64,000 nucleotides of DNA from JARRQJ01 sp963810615 (GCA_963810615.1 CAWEOA010000007.1:310001-374000); one strand, 5' to 3'. Counted from the first letter of the stretch, positions 16,976 through 25,501 are shown. Made by a program: numbers and translations. The notes: generated by a model not told the origin, from the sequence alone.

Positions 16976-17059
16976 GTAACGGCAAACGCCGCTTACGGGC
17001 AAAATTAATTTTTCCGTGTAATTCCGCACGGACTAAACCGTTCAACCACTTGGTTGAAC
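16976..17059 (+). promoter_or_regulatory. rpsA leader with three consecutive hairpins
   Basis: Three stems stand in a row before the rpsA start. One at 16976-16996 pairs GTAA..GGC with GCC..TTAC. One at 17014-17031 pairs CCGTG with CACGG. One at 17040-17059 is a perfect GTTCAACC/GGTTGAAC stem with loop ACTT. The E. coli rpsA leader also has three hairpins and is the target of S1 autoregulation, so the same control is likely here; that is an analogy, not shown. AAAGG at 17061-17065 may be a modest Shine-Dalgarno sequence. Confidence 0.65.
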
Positions 17060-17075
17060 TAAAGGTCATCCATCA

Positions 17076-18743
17076 ATGAGCGAAAGCTTTGCAGAATTGT
17101 TTGAACAGAGTATTGCCGCGCAACGCATGCGACCCGGCGCCATCGTTAATGCCACCGTGATCGAAATCCGATCGGACGTGATCATCGTTAATGCCGGATT
17201 TAAGTCCGAGAGTTCGATCCCCATCGAACAATTCCGCGCTGACGGCGAAGCCGAGGTTGCCGTAGGCGATCAGGTCGAAGTCGCGTTGGAGATGTTCGAA
17301 GACGGTTTCGGCGAAACGCGTCTGTCCCGGGAAAAGGCGATACGCGCCCGTACCTGGACCATGCTGGAAAGAGCCATGCAGGCCGGCGATACCATCAAGG
17401 GCGTTCTGACCGGCAAGGTCAAAGGCGGCTTTACCGTCGAGATCGACGATGTCCGCGCCTTCCTGCCCGGTTCATTGGTGGATGTGCGTCCGGTTCGCGA
17501 TTCCAGTTATCTGGAAGGCAAAGAACTTGAATTCAAGGTTGTGAAGTTGGACCGTCGCCGCAACAACGTGGTGGTGTCGCGCCGCGCCGTGGTGGAACTG
17601 GAAAGCGGTGCCGAACGCGAAAGCCTGCTGGAGAATCTGCAAGAAGGCCAGGTAGTGAAGGGCGTGGTCAAGAACCTCACCGATTACGGCGCCTTCGTGG
17701 ATCTGGGCGGCGTGGACGGCCTGCTGCACATCACCGACATGTCATGGAAACGCGTCAAGCAACCCTCCGAAGTGGTCAACGTCGGTGACGAGATCGACGT
17801 CAAGGTATTGAAGTTCGATCGCGAGCGTCAACGCGTGTCCTTAGGGTTGAAACAACTGGGTGAAGATCCGTGGGTCGATATCGCCCGCCGTTATCCGGTG
17901 AGCACCCGTCTGTTCGGCAAGGTCACCAACATCGCCGATTACGGCTGCTTCGTCGAGATCGAGGACGGTGTGGAAGGTCTGGTTCACGTTTCCGAAATGG
18001 ATTGGACCAATAAGAACATTCATCCCTCCAAGGTCGTGCATCTCGGTGACGAAGTGGAAGTGGTGGTTCTGGACATCGATGAAGAGCGTCGCCGTATCTC
18101 CCTGGGTATGAAGCAATGCAAGTCCAACCCCTGGGATGAATTCGCGGTAACTCACAAGAAAGGCGACAAGGTCAGCGGCAGCATTAAATCCATCACCGAC
18201 TTCGGCATCTTCGTCGGTCTGGATGGCGGTATCGACGGCCTGCTGCATCTTTCCGACCTCTCCTGGACGCTCCCCGGTGAAGAGGCGGTGCGTAACTATA
18301 AAAAAGGCGACGAGCTTGAAGCGGTGGTTCTTGCCATCGACTCCGAACGCGAGCGCATTTCGCTGGGCGTCAAGCAGATCGAGCAGGATCCCTGGGCAAT
18401 ATACGTCGGCGAACACCCCAAGGGCAGCATCGTCAACGGTACGGTGAAGGAAGTGGACGCCAAGGGTGCGATCATCGAACTTGAAGAAGGCGTGGACGGT
18501 CAGTTGCGCGCCTCCGAGTTGTCGCGTGATCGTGTCGAAGACGCCCGCACGATATTGAACGTCGGAGATAAGGTTGAAGCCAAGTTCATGGGCGTCGACC
18601 GCAAGACGCGCAGTATCATTCTATCCATCAAGTCCAAAGACAGCGATGACGAGGCTGAGGTGATGGAAGAGTATCGTTCATCGGGCGGTGGCGGCACCAA
18701 CCTGGGCGATCTGTTAAAAGAACAAATGGAAAACAGCAATTAA
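17076..18743 (+). CDS. rpsA: 30S ribosomal protein S1
   Basis: Protein of 555 residues, the usual length of proteobacterial S1 with six S1/OB repeats. Repeats 3-6 are clearest, each with a KG..V.G.V..(I/L)(T/A)D(Y/F)G.FV(D/E)(L/I) core, for example LTDYGAFVDLGGVDGLLHITDMSW, ITDFGIFVGLDGGIDGLLHLSDLSW and the degenerate last one ending in QLRASELSRDRVEDAR. It binds mRNA leaders on the 30S subunit. The C-terminus (GGGGTNLGDLLKEQMENSN) is conserved in this group. Intact across 1.67 kb. Confidence 0.98.
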   Translation: MSESFAELFEQSIAAQRMRPGAIVNATVIEIRSDVIIVNAGFKSESSIPIEQFRADGEAEVAVGDQVEVALEMFEDGFGETRLSREKAIRARTWTMLERAMQAGDTIKGVLTGKVKGGFTVEIDDVRAFLPGSLVDVRPVRDSSYLEGKELEFKVVKLDRRRNNVVVSRRAVVELESGAERESLLENLQEGQVVKGVVKNLTDYGAFVDLGGVDGLLHITDMSWKRVKQPSEVVNVGDEIDVKVLKFDRERQRVSLGLKQLGEDPWVDIARRYPVSTRLFGKVTNIADYGCFVEIEDGVEGLVHVSEMDWTNKNIHPSKVVHLGDEVEVVVLDIDEERRRISLGMKQCKSNPWDEFAVTHKKGDKVSGSIKSITDFGIFVGLDGGIDGLLHLSDLSWTLPGEEAVRNYKKGDELEAVVLAIDSERERISLGVKQIEQDPWAIYVGEHPKGSIVNGTVKEVDAKGAIIELEEGVDGQLRASELSRDRVEDARTILNVGDKVEAKFMGVDRKTRSIILSIKSKDSDDEAEVMEEYRSSGGGGTNLGDLLKEQMENSN

Positions 18744-18789
18744 TAACGGCAAGTGTGTCATCCCGGCCTGAGTAGTTAGCGGCTTGAGA

Positions 18790-18910
18790 AACGGTTCCTT
18801 CCCCCTCCGGGGGGAAGGACAGGATGAGGGGATCAAACAAAAGTATCGTTTATTTCGATCCCCTCACCCCAACCCTCTACCCCAAAGGGCATGAATCCCT
18901 GAGGGCGAAG
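18790..18910. repeat. Family C inverted pair
   Basis: CCTCCGGGGGGAAGGACAGG with ATGAGGGGATC on the left faces GATCCCCTCACCCCAACCCT and AAAGGGCATGAATCCC on the right. It is part of the 468-base gap between rpsA and ihfB, in which no gene is visible. Confidence 0.85.
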
Positions 18911-19037
18911 GCGTTCAGGCGGGCAACGAGGGCCGGGAGATGCTTAAGCCGTATAAACGAGGGAAACTCTGATTGATATAGAGTCTGCATACAGGCTAAA
19001 GTGAGAAACTGCTTGTTGTAACGCATTATTTGGCATT

Positions 19038-19125
19038 AAGATTTCTCTCTGACGCTCGAAATGACAGTGAAGGCTCGAAATGACGGCGAGTCGCTTGAAG
19101 TGACAAAGTTATGCTCGAAGTAACG
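19038..19125. repeat. Family B half-site with four tandem GCTCGAAATGAC-like units
   Basis: After AAGATTTCTCTCTGAC, the right-end motif of family B recurs four times at about 20-base spacing: GCTCGAAATGAC (19053), GCTCGAAATGAC (19073), GCTTGAAGTGAC (19092) and GCTCGAAGTAAC (19112). Only one end of the palindrome is present. It lies about 90 bases before ihfB. Confidence 0.75.
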
Positions 19126-19211
19126 AACAGAGTTGACCTAAATAAAAAAGCGATGACCAGGGAGTCGGTTTTCTGCGATTTATTCAACCTAGCAAGTGAC
19201 GAGTGGAGATC

Positions 19212-19502
19212 ATGACGAAATCAGAACTGATAGAAAAACTCTCACAAAGACAGAGCCAGCTGACATATAAGGATGTGGAGTTTGCCGTTAAGACCTTAAC
19301 GGAACAGATGGCGCAAACTCTGTCGACTGGCGGGCGCATAGAGATTCGGGGATTCGGCAGTTTTTCCCTGCATCATCGTCCACCGCGCATCGGCCGTAAT
19401 CCCAAGACCGGCGAAGCCGTTTCTTTGGCCGGCAAGTACGTGCCTCACTTCAAGCCCGGTAAAGAACTGAGAGAGCGCGTCAACGACGCCGCTGGACAGT
19501 AA
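19212..19502 (+). CDS. ihfB: Integration host factor subunit beta
   Basis: HU/IHF-family DNA-bending protein of 96 residues. MTKSELIEKLSQRQSQL, IEIRGFGSFSLHHRPPRIGR and the DNA-intercalating arm RPPRIGRNPKTGE are typical of IhfB. ATG at 19212 is preceded by GTGGAG; GTG 19203 is in frame but would only add three residues. It pairs with IHF-alpha, which is not in the window. In P. aeruginosa the O-antigen locus begins right after this gene (himD); here lapAB and pyrF come first. Confidence 0.96.
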   Translation: MTKSELIEKLSQRQSQLTYKDVEFAVKTLTEQMAQTLSTGGRIEIRGFGSFSLHHRPPRIGRNPKTGEAVSLAGKYVPHFKPGKELRERVNDAAGQ

Positions 19503-19634
19503 GATGATGCCTGGGTAAGGCGTGCGGCGAGTGTGCGGTACCTATCCGTAGGATAGCGGATCCTAGCCTTTTGATCGCCCCGGACCCATGGCAAGATAGT
19601 CTTCCAAGCAGCGTGCGATGGAAGGGGAGTCAGG

Positions 19635-19928
19635 ATGGCGCGCTTATTCAGATTTATCTTCTATTTACTGATTGCCTTTCTGGCGGTCTTCTTCGCCGTG
19701 CTCAATGGCGAATCAACCCAATTCAATTATTACTTCGGCAATGTGGATGTCCCCCTGGCCTTGATGCTCGCCATCGCCATGGGTGTCGGCGCGGTGCTGG
19801 GTGTGATCGCCAGTTTAGGGATAGTGGTGAAATCGAAACGACAGACCTCGGCTTTGCGCAAGAACGCCGTTAACGCCGAAAAAGAATTGTCCAAACTGCG
19901 CGCTCTTCCACACCAAGACCAGCCCTGA
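19635..19928 (+). CDS. lapA: Lipopolysaccharide assembly protein A domain protein (LapA/YciS)
   Basis: Inner-membrane protein of 97 residues with two transmembrane segments (about 4-24 and 40-62) and the family sequence FFAVLNGESTQFNYYFG between them, followed by a short basic, probably coiled-coil C-terminus (KSKRQTSALRKNAVNAEKELSKLRAL). This is the DUF1049/LapA layout. LapA works with LapB in regulating LPS synthesis. The stop is one base from the lapB ATG, so the two are almost certainly cotranscribed. Confidence 0.9.
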   Translation: MARLFRFIFYLLIAFLAVFFAVLNGESTQFNYYFGNVDVPLALMLAIAMGVGAVLGVIASLGIVVKSKRQTSALRKNAVNAEKELSKLRALPHQDQP

Positions 19929-19929
19929 T

Positions 19930-21084
19930 ATGGACGAATTACTGTGGTTGTTGCTCCCGGTAGCGGCTGTATCGGGATGGGCATGGGCTAAGCGCGAAGC
20001 CCAGCCATCCAACGGCAAAACCCCCGATCTGTCCTCAGACTACTTCAAGGGCCTCAATTACCTGCTCAACGAACAAACGGACAAGGCCATCGAATGCTTT
20101 GTGCGCATGCTGGAAGTGGACAACGACACCGTGGAGATCCACCTCACGGTCGGTAATCTATTCCGCCAGCGCGGTGAAGTGGATCGCGCGATCCGTGTCC
20201 ATCAAAACCTCATCACCCGTCCAACGCTCAGCAAGTCGCAGCGCGCCTACGGCCTGCTGGAATTGGCGCAGGATTATATGCGCGCCGGCCTGTTCGATCG
20301 CGCCGAAACCCTGTGTCGGGAGTTGATCGACATGGAGATGCATACCGGGCGGGCCTTGGCCTTGTTGAGCGACATTTACCAGCAGGAAAAGGAATGGGAG
20401 CAGGCGATCGACGTCACCCGGCGCCTGCACAGCAAGACCGGCAAGCCCATGGATCAGGCGATCGCACAGTTCCATTGTGAATTGGCCGAACAGGCGCGGG
20501 AAGAGGGTAATGTCGCCGAAGCGCAACGACATATCGAACGGGCGCTGGCATGCGATCCCGGCTGCGTGCGGGCCAGCATGATCCGCGGCGATATGGCGTG
20601 TGCGGCCGGTGATTACAAAGTAGCGATTCGCGCTTACCGCCAGGTGGAAAGCCAGGACGCCGCCTATCTGCCCGAAGTGATTCCCGCGCTGGTGCACTGT
20701 TATCAACAGCAAGGTGAGGCGGAGAAACTGTTCGACTATCTGCAAAAGATCTATAACGATCGCGGCGGCGCGACCGTGTTATTGGCCTTAGTGGACGTGA
20801 TCGAACAGCAACGCGGCCGGGAAGTCGCCCTTAATTTTCTGAAGCAGCACCTGCATGCTAATCCCTCGCTGCGCGGTGTAGAGCGGCTGATCGCGATGAA
20901 TGAGAACAACGGCGAGGGCGGCATGCTCGAACTGCTTAAAGACACTGTGGCGCAAGTGTTGGAAGAAAAACCGGTCTATCAATGCACCCATTGCGGTTTC
21001 GCCGGCAAGGCATTGCATTGGCATTGCCCCGGCTGCAAGCGCTGGGGTACGGTAAAACCCATCCTGGGCCTGGAAGGCGAGTAA
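19930..21084 (+). CDS. lapB: Lipopolysaccharide assembly protein LapB (YciM)
   Basis: Membrane-anchored TPR protein of 384 residues. An N-terminal transmembrane helix (LLWLLLPVAAVSGWAWAKRE) is followed by SSDYFKGLNYLLNEQTDKAIE and a series of TPR helices to about residue 340. A rubredoxin-like zinc site, CTHC...CPGC (C352, C355, C366, C369), closes the protein. LapB adapts the FtsH protease to LpxC and so limits LPS synthesis. The gene order lapA-lapB-pyrF is the same as in E. coli. Confidence 0.96.
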   Translation: MDELLWLLLPVAAVSGWAWAKREAQPSNGKTPDLSSDYFKGLNYLLNEQTDKAIECFVRMLEVDNDTVEIHLTVGNLFRQRGEVDRAIRVHQNLITRPTLSKSQRAYGLLELAQDYMRAGLFDRAETLCRELIDMEMHTGRALALLSDIYQQEKEWEQAIDVTRRLHSKTGKPMDQAIAQFHCELAEQAREEGNVAEAQRHIERALACDPGCVRASMIRGDMACAAGDYKVAIRAYRQVESQDAAYLPEVIPALVHCYQQQGEAEKLFDYLQKIYNDRGGATVLLALVDVIEQQRGREVALNFLKQHLHANPSLRGVERLIAMNENNGEGGMLELLKDTVAQVLEEKPVYQCTHCGFAGKALHWHCPGCKRWGTVKPILGLEGE

Positions 21085-21086
21085 GC

Positions 21087-21800
21087 ATGACAGAAGAAAT
21101 GCCGCAGACGGATCCGCGCATTATCGTGGCCCTGGATTTCGCCGAACCGGCACAGGCGTTGGCCTTGCTCGCACGATTGCATCCCGGTTTATGCCGCATC
21201 AAGATCGGCAAGGAGTTATTCACCCGTGGCGGCCCGGCACTGGTTGACCAGGTGATTGCGCGCGGCTTCGCGGTGTTCCTCGATTTGAAGTTTCACGATA
21301 TCCCCAACACCGTCGCGCAGGCCTGCAAGGCGGCGGCTGACCTCGGGGTGTGGATGGTCAACGTCCATACTCTGGGCGGACGCAAGATGCTGGAAGCGGC
21401 CGGTGATGCCATCGCGGGTTGCGCCACGCGGCCCTTGTTGATTGGCGTAACGCTGCTCACCAGCCTCGACACCCAGGACCTGCGGGACATCGGCATCACC
21501 GCCACGCTTGAGGAACAAGTAGTGCGCCTGGCATCGCTGGCGCAGCAATCCGGACTGGACGGCGTCGTGTGCTCGGCACGCGAAGCCCGCTCCTTACGGG
21601 CGCGTTTCGGTCCCGATTTTTGCCTGGTGACGCCGGGCATCCGTCCCGCAGGAGCAGCTGCCCAGGACCAAAGCCGCACCATGACCCCGGCGGAGGCCCT
21701 GCAGTCCGGCGCGACATACCTGGTCATCGGCCGGCCCATCACCCAGGCGCCCGACCCCCTGGCCGCACTCGAAAGCATACGGGCGGAAATCAGCGCCTGA
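21087..21800 (+). CDS. pyrF: Orotidine 5'-phosphate decarboxylase
   Basis: OMP decarboxylase of 237 residues, the last step of UMP synthesis. The catalytic motif FLDLKFHDIPNTV carries D66, K68 and D71. Other motifs are IIVALDF, IGKELFTRGGP, GVTLLTS, CSAREA, TPGIRP and the phosphate-binding YLVIGRPIT. ATG at 21087 lies two bases after the lapB stop; the open frame upstream is lapB read in another frame. Last gene of the lapA-lapB-pyrF operon. Confidence 0.96.
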   Translation: MTEEMPQTDPRIIVALDFAEPAQALALLARLHPGLCRIKIGKELFTRGGPALVDQVIARGFAVFLDLKFHDIPNTVAQACKAAADLGVWMVNVHTLGGRKMLEAAGDAIAGCATRPLLIGVTLLTSLDTQDLRDIGITATLEEQVVRLASLAQQSGLDGVVCSAREARSLRARFGPDFCLVTPGIRPAGAAAQDQSRTMTPAEALQSGATYLVIGRPITQAPDPLAALESIRAEISA

Positions 21801-21877
21801 GTGTCTGGACTTGAAGTCCGCAGCCGGAAGCATCCCATAGAATGTTGAGTGAATCCTAAGGATTTTCTGATCACCTT

Positions 21878-21965
21878 GTCATTTCGAGCGTCAGCGAGAA
21901 ATCTTTGATTGAGGAGTCTATGTAATCAGCGAGATACAAGATTTCTCGCTGACGGTCGAAATGAC
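21878..21965. repeat. Family B palindromic repeat
   Basis: GTCATTTCGAGCGTCAGCGA at the left and TCGCTGACGGTCGAAATGAC at the right. It lies in the 345-base gap after pyrF, where no gene is visible, and may form the transcript-end hairpin of the lapA-pyrF operon. Confidence 0.9.
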
Positions 21966-22145
21966 AAAACCAGATTAATCATTAGGTCCCCCATGATTTA
22001 TCGATCTATCCAGGCTTGATTTACCATCCCCAAGTGCTAATCTGTTTATCGGCGGCAGGATGCTGCCACGAAGTGGGTTTAGGATCCCTTCATAGTAGTC
22101 TCAGGGAGACTTCCAAATATTCTCAATTGGAATAGGAGACGCATA

Positions 22146-22430
22146 ATGAAATTTTTCAGGAATATTCTGCTTACCTTGCTGTTATGTTTCACCGGAACGG
22201 CCTTCGCGGCCGATGCGGTAAATATAAACAATGCCGATGCCGCATCCCTCATTAAAGCATTGAAAGGGGTCGGGCCGGACAAAGCGTCCGCCATCATTGC
22301 CTACCGCGAACAACATGGTCCGTTTAAAAGTGCCGATCAGTTGTCCGAGGTGAAAGGCATCGGCAAAAAACTGGTAGAGATGAATCGCGAAGTAATCGTG
22401 GTGGGGGAAGTGGAACCGGGTAATCAGTAG
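22146..22430 (+). CDS. ComEA-like helix-hairpin-helix protein, secreted
   Basis: Protein of 94 residues. A signal peptide (KFFRNILLTLLLCFTGTAFA, cleavage likely after AFA) is followed by VNINNADAASLIKALKGVG and AIIAYREQHGPF, KSADQLSEVKGIGKKL: two helix-hairpin-helix motifs as in ComEA, the periplasmic DNA-binding protein of natural transformation. Short ComEA-like proteins are common in gammaproteobacteria and are not always tied to competence. It stands alone and has a strong terminator about 110 bases downstream. Confidence 0.9.
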   Translation: MKFFRNILLTLLLCFTGTAFAADAVNINNADAASLIKALKGVGPDKASAIIAYREQHGPFKSADQLSEVKGIGKKLVEMNREVIVVGEVEPGNQ

Positions 22431-22433
22431 TAG

Positions 22434-22452
22434 AGTCCTGATCGATAGGACT
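22434..22452 (+). other. Hairpin just after the ComEA-like gene
   Basis: AGTCCT and AGGACT pair perfectly around GATCGAT, three bases after the stop codon. It has no T-run, so it is not a classic terminator by itself. Confidence 0.4.
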
Positions 22453-22537
22453 AGTTAAACCCTTCTACCAAACAGGGACGAGGGATTAGTAAATTTTGGA
22501 TATCGTTATTTATACGTGAGCTGTTTCCTACGTGGTG

Positions 22538-22564
22538 GGCGCCTATATCAGGCGCCTTTTTTTT
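22538..22564 (+). terminator. Rho-independent terminator
   Basis: GGCGCC, seven-base loop TATATCA, GGCGCC, then eight T. It is the likely end of the ComEA-like transcript. Confidence 0.9.
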
Positions 22565-22611
22565 GTGGTGAACCCTGCACGCTGCAGCGGAGCATTCGGG
22601 ATACTCTCACT

Positions 22612-22773
22612 GCTGTCTCAATTACTCCCTCTCTCTCCGGGAAGAGCGAAGCGAGGGGGGCGGGAGCATAGGTGCCATGTGCGAAAAAGGCACCCGATTG
22701 ATTTTGAGCAACATACCAATTTTTAGATAGGTTCTAATTTGCCATTCCGGGGTTACGCTACGCCCGGAATGAC
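22612..22773. repeat. Composite repeat C-D-A, reverse orientation
   Basis: Reading on the minus strand, a family A fragment (22741-22773) is followed by a D segment starting TTAGAACCTATCTAAAAATT (22665-22740) and then a C/E-like stretch with GAAGAGCGAAGCGAGG. The same order A-D-C recurs on the plus strand at 25502 and 25864. Confidence 0.75.
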
Positions 22774-22828
22774 AAATTAATCAGACTTACTCTAAACCGC
22801 ATAGGTTGGGCGTCGGTCGCAAAGAAAT

Positions 22829-22936
22829 ATTTCCTGTCCCAGGGAACAAAAGCCGCAATGCCCTGCCTAACTTTATAGTTTGTCTTCATCAGTCTTCATG
22901 AGAACCTCCCGGGCGCCTATGGCGCCCATTTTTTTT
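22829..22936 (+). ncRNA. Candidate small RNA, copy 1 of a pair
   Basis: This roughly 108-base stretch ends in a strong terminator (GGGCGCC, TAT, GGCGCCC, A, eight T). It matches 23375-23484 closely, sharing GGGAACAAAAGCCGCA, TGCCCTGCCTAACTTTA, TCTTCATCA, CTTCATGAGA and the terminator. A five-pair stem CAGGG/CCCTG becomes UAGGG/CCCTG in the second copy, which keeps pairing through U-G. There is no open frame worth naming. ACCTCC just before the terminator is complementary to Shine-Dalgarno sequences. Neither the 5' end nor the family is known to me. Confidence 0.45.
22911..22936 (+). terminator. Rho-independent terminator of candidate sRNA 1
   Basis: GGGCGCC, loop TAT, GGCGCCC followed by A and eight T. 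Confidence 0.85.
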
Positions 22937-23019
22937 GGGAGGAGGGGCAAGAACGGTGAACGCTAATAACGCGTTAACCGGCTGCTGGCCGGAATGGCAC
23001 TTACTCAAGGGGTATGGCC

Positions 23020-23216
23020 TAGAACCTATCTCAAAATCAGAATGCACACCAAAAATACTCGGACACCAGTTTGGAAATATCCACTGTTGTCCCCCTCCCT
23101 CAGGGATTTATGCCCTTTAGGGTAGAGGGTTAGGGTGAGGGGGATAAATAATCAAAGCGTTAGCTATTTAAATCCCCTCACCCCAACCCTCTCCCGAAGC
23201 GAAGGGTGCGGGAGTA
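23020..23216. repeat. Composite repeat: D-type head plus family C inverted pair
   Basis: It begins TAGAACCTATCTCAAAATCA, continues to CCAGTTTGGAAATATCC, then a family C pair (CAGGGATTTATGCCCTTTAG and CCCCTCACCCCAACCCTCTC). The same 65-base head occurs inverted at 41899-41962, also next to a family C copy. Confidence 0.8.
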
Positions 23217-23374
23217 AATGGGACAGCAGTGGCGCATACCCTAAAGGGCACAAGAGCCGGAATCCGGGGTAAACAACACCGGCAGGTCGATTTCGGATGC
23301 CGGTTTCCGCCGGCATGGCAGCACTTTCCGCTGGCAGACTTACGTAAGAGCCGTCCGGTGCCGGTCGCGGAAAT

Positions 23375-23484
23375 AAAAATTTCCTACCCTAGGGAACAAA
23401 AGCCGCATTGCCCTGCCTAACTTTACAGTTAATCTTCATCATCCTTCATGAGACCTCCTGGGCGCCTATGGCGCCCTTTTTTTT
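23375..23484 (+). ncRNA. Candidate small RNA, copy 2 of a pair
   Basis: Second copy of the sequence at 22829-22936, about 550 bases downstream on the same strand. It differs mainly at TACCCT versus GTCCCA, at AGTTAA versus AGTTTG and in single bases. The terminator (GGGCGCC, TAT, GGCGCCC, eight T, 23460-23484) is unchanged. Conservation of the transcript body and terminator between diverged copies argues for function. Paired sRNA genes of this kind are known elsewhere, for example PrrF1/PrrF2, but I see no sequence link to them. Confidence 0.45.
23460..23484 (+). terminator. Rho-independent terminator of candidate sRNA 2
   Basis: GGGCGCC, loop TAT, GGCGCCC followed by eight T. Confidence 0.85.
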
Positions 23485-23587
23485 GGGGGGGCCGATGACG
23501 ATACGGGGCTTAAGCGGAACATGCATGAATTTGCCTGCCCTGAAAGGGGAGGGTGCGAAGGAAATATCGTGCACCGCGCCGTGCCGC

Positions 23588-23770
23588 GAGGTTTAACCCC
23601 ACCCCCATCCTAACCTTCCCCCTGAGGGGGAAGGGACGGGAACGACCGCGGTATTCATGTCTTTTTAGGGGAGGCTTGCCCCTGAGGGGGAAGGAACAGA
23701 AACGTCAGCCACATTCATGTCACTCTCGTCCTTCTTAGGGGAGGCTTCCCCGTGAGGGGGAAGGAACAGA
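23588..23770. repeat. Tandem family E/C-like repeat units
   Basis: CTTCCCCCTGAGGGGGAAGG palindromes recur at about 23622, 23673 and 23746, with GGGAGGCTT between them, as about 70-base imperfect tandem units. They lie upstream of the Wzi-like gene and hold no gene. Confidence 0.7.
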
Positions 23771-23974
23771 AACGTAAGCCCGCATTCGAATCATTCCCTC
23801 CCCTTCAAGGCGATCGTTACGGACGGCGGCTGGCTTTAAGCTGCTCCGAGGCACACATCGAGAGAGGCCGCCGGCTTTGCCGGCGCTCATTAAACATTTC
23901 CCCAAATAACGACTTAGCGGTGCTATCATGCCCGCAAGCTTACAGAGAATTAAGTTTCGCATTACTGCCTAACC

Positions 23975-25477
23975 GTGCCAGTTCCGCAATATCGCCAATC
24001 CACTCAGCAACAAACTCTAGCCGCATGGCACCGCGCCTGGGCAATCAGTCTATTTCTCTCTCTGACCAGCCTGTTCATTACCTCCGCCAACGCCGGTCCC
24101 TGGATGGATCCGGGCGACGTCGGGCTGCGCCATGACGTGCAGTTGTTGAGCGATGCGGGGGTGGTGCGTGCCCCGCTTACCAGCTGGCCCCTGGCCTGGG
24201 AGGATGTGATCCGCGATATCCAAGGCTATGACGGAAATCTTGCACCGGCCATGGAGACGGCGCGGCTCCGGGTACTCAGGCAATACCGCAAAGACTCCCG
24301 CATCCACGAGGTCAGGCCGCACCTGCGCGCCGCCGTCGCCAACCATCCCCGCCAATACCGGACCTTCGAAGCCACGCCGCGCGAAGGCGGGGAACTGGAA
24401 GCCGGTGCGGAATGGACCGGATCAACCTTCGCCTATCGCCTGCAAATGACCGCGGTAAAGTCGCCGGACGATCACAAACCGCTACGCGCAGACGGCAGTT
24501 ATGTCGCCGCCATCTGGGGCAACTGGGCATTGTCCGCGGGCGCCCAGCCGCGCTGGTGGGGGCCGGGCTGGGAGGGCAGTCTCATCATGTCCAACAATGC
24601 CCGCCCCATTCCCGCCGTAACCGTGCAACGCCATCTCTCCGATCCCTTCGAGACTAAATGGCTGCACTGGCTGGGACCGTGGCAATTTCTATTTACCCTG
24701 GGTCAACTCGAAGGCAGTCGCTATGTGCCCCATGCTTTGCTGATGGGCATGCGCCTCACTTTCCGTCCCACCTCATCCTTTGAATTCGGTATGACCCGCG
24801 CAGCGCAATGGGGCGGCCAGGGGCGGCCGGAGGATTTAAGCACCTTGAAGGACATCCTCATCGGCCACGACAATGTCGGAACCGGCGGCATCACAAAGGC
24901 CAATGAGCCGGGCAATCAATTGGCCGGATTCGATTTCCGCTGGCAATCGCCGCTGTTCAAGGCGCCCTATGCCGTCTATGCCCAAGCCATCGGCGAGGAC
25001 GAAGCGGGCGGCTGGCCGTCGCGTTACACCGGATTGTTCGGCTTGGAGACCTGGGGGGCTTGGGGCCGGCAGGGTGCCTCGTGGCGTGTGCACGCGGAAT
25101 ACGCCGACACCGCCACCGGCGGTTTTTACAGCAGCCACCCCTTATACAATTACGCCTACCAGCACCACATCTACCGCAGCGGTTACACCTATGACGGCCG
25201 CATCATCGGTCATTCCCTGGGCGGCGACGGCCTCATGGAGTCGCTGGGCCTGTTGATCGACACCGCCCAAGGCAAGACCTGGGATCTCCTGCTGCGCCGC
25301 ATCGAACCGGAACGCGACCTGGCCGCCAGCCCCATCCTGCACAGCATCGAACTGGGCCATAGCTTTTCCTTGTGGAGCCAAACCATCAGCCTCCGCGTCG
25401 GCGCCGTGCGCAGTGAATCCGCAGGCGAGACGAGTACCCAGGCTACCGCGGACGCACAATGGGAATGGCGTTTATAA
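23975..25477 (+). CDS. Capsule-assembly Wzi-family outer-membrane protein
   Basis: Protein of 500 residues. A long N-terminal leader ends in a hydrophobic signal stretch (AISLFLSLTSLFITSANA). The mature part starts GPWMDPGDVGLRHDVQLLSDAGV and alternates short amphipathic beta-strands rich in W, Y and G (WGNWALSAGAQPRWWGPGWEGS, YAYQHHIYRSGYTYDGRIIGHSLGGDG), as in Wzi, the outer-membrane lectin that anchors capsule in group 1 capsule systems. E. coli Wzi is about 480 residues. The GTG start lacks a clear ribosome-binding site. It stands about 1.9 kb before the polysaccharide export gene, so a role in surface polysaccharide attachment is plausible. Confidence 0.85.
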   Translation: MPVPQYRQSTQQQTLAAWHRAWAISLFLSLTSLFITSANAGPWMDPGDVGLRHDVQLLSDAGVVRAPLTSWPLAWEDVIRDIQGYDGNLAPAMETARLRVLRQYRKDSRIHEVRPHLRAAVANHPRQYRTFEATPREGGELEAGAEWTGSTFAYRLQMTAVKSPDDHKPLRADGSYVAAIWGNWALSAGAQPRWWGPGWEGSLIMSNNARPIPAVTVQRHLSDPFETKWLHWLGPWQFLFTLGQLEGSRYVPHALLMGMRLTFRPTSSFEFGMTRAAQWGGQGRPEDLSTLKDILIGHDNVGTGGITKANEPGNQLAGFDFRWQSPLFKAPYAVYAQAIGEDEAGGWPSRYTGLFGLETWGAWGRQGASWRVHAEYADTATGGFYSSHPLYNYAYQHHIYRSGYTYDGRIIGHSLGGDGLMESLGLLIDTAQGKTWDLLLRRIEPERDLAASPILHSIELGHSFSLWSQTISLRVGAVRSESAGETSTQATADAQWEWRL

Positions 25478-25501
25478 AACTAAGGAAGCTCTGATTGGTT
25501 T

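Noticed and set aside
22532..22726. Small open frame after the ComEA-like terminator
   Set aside because: It starts inside the terminator hairpin and runs through a repeat.
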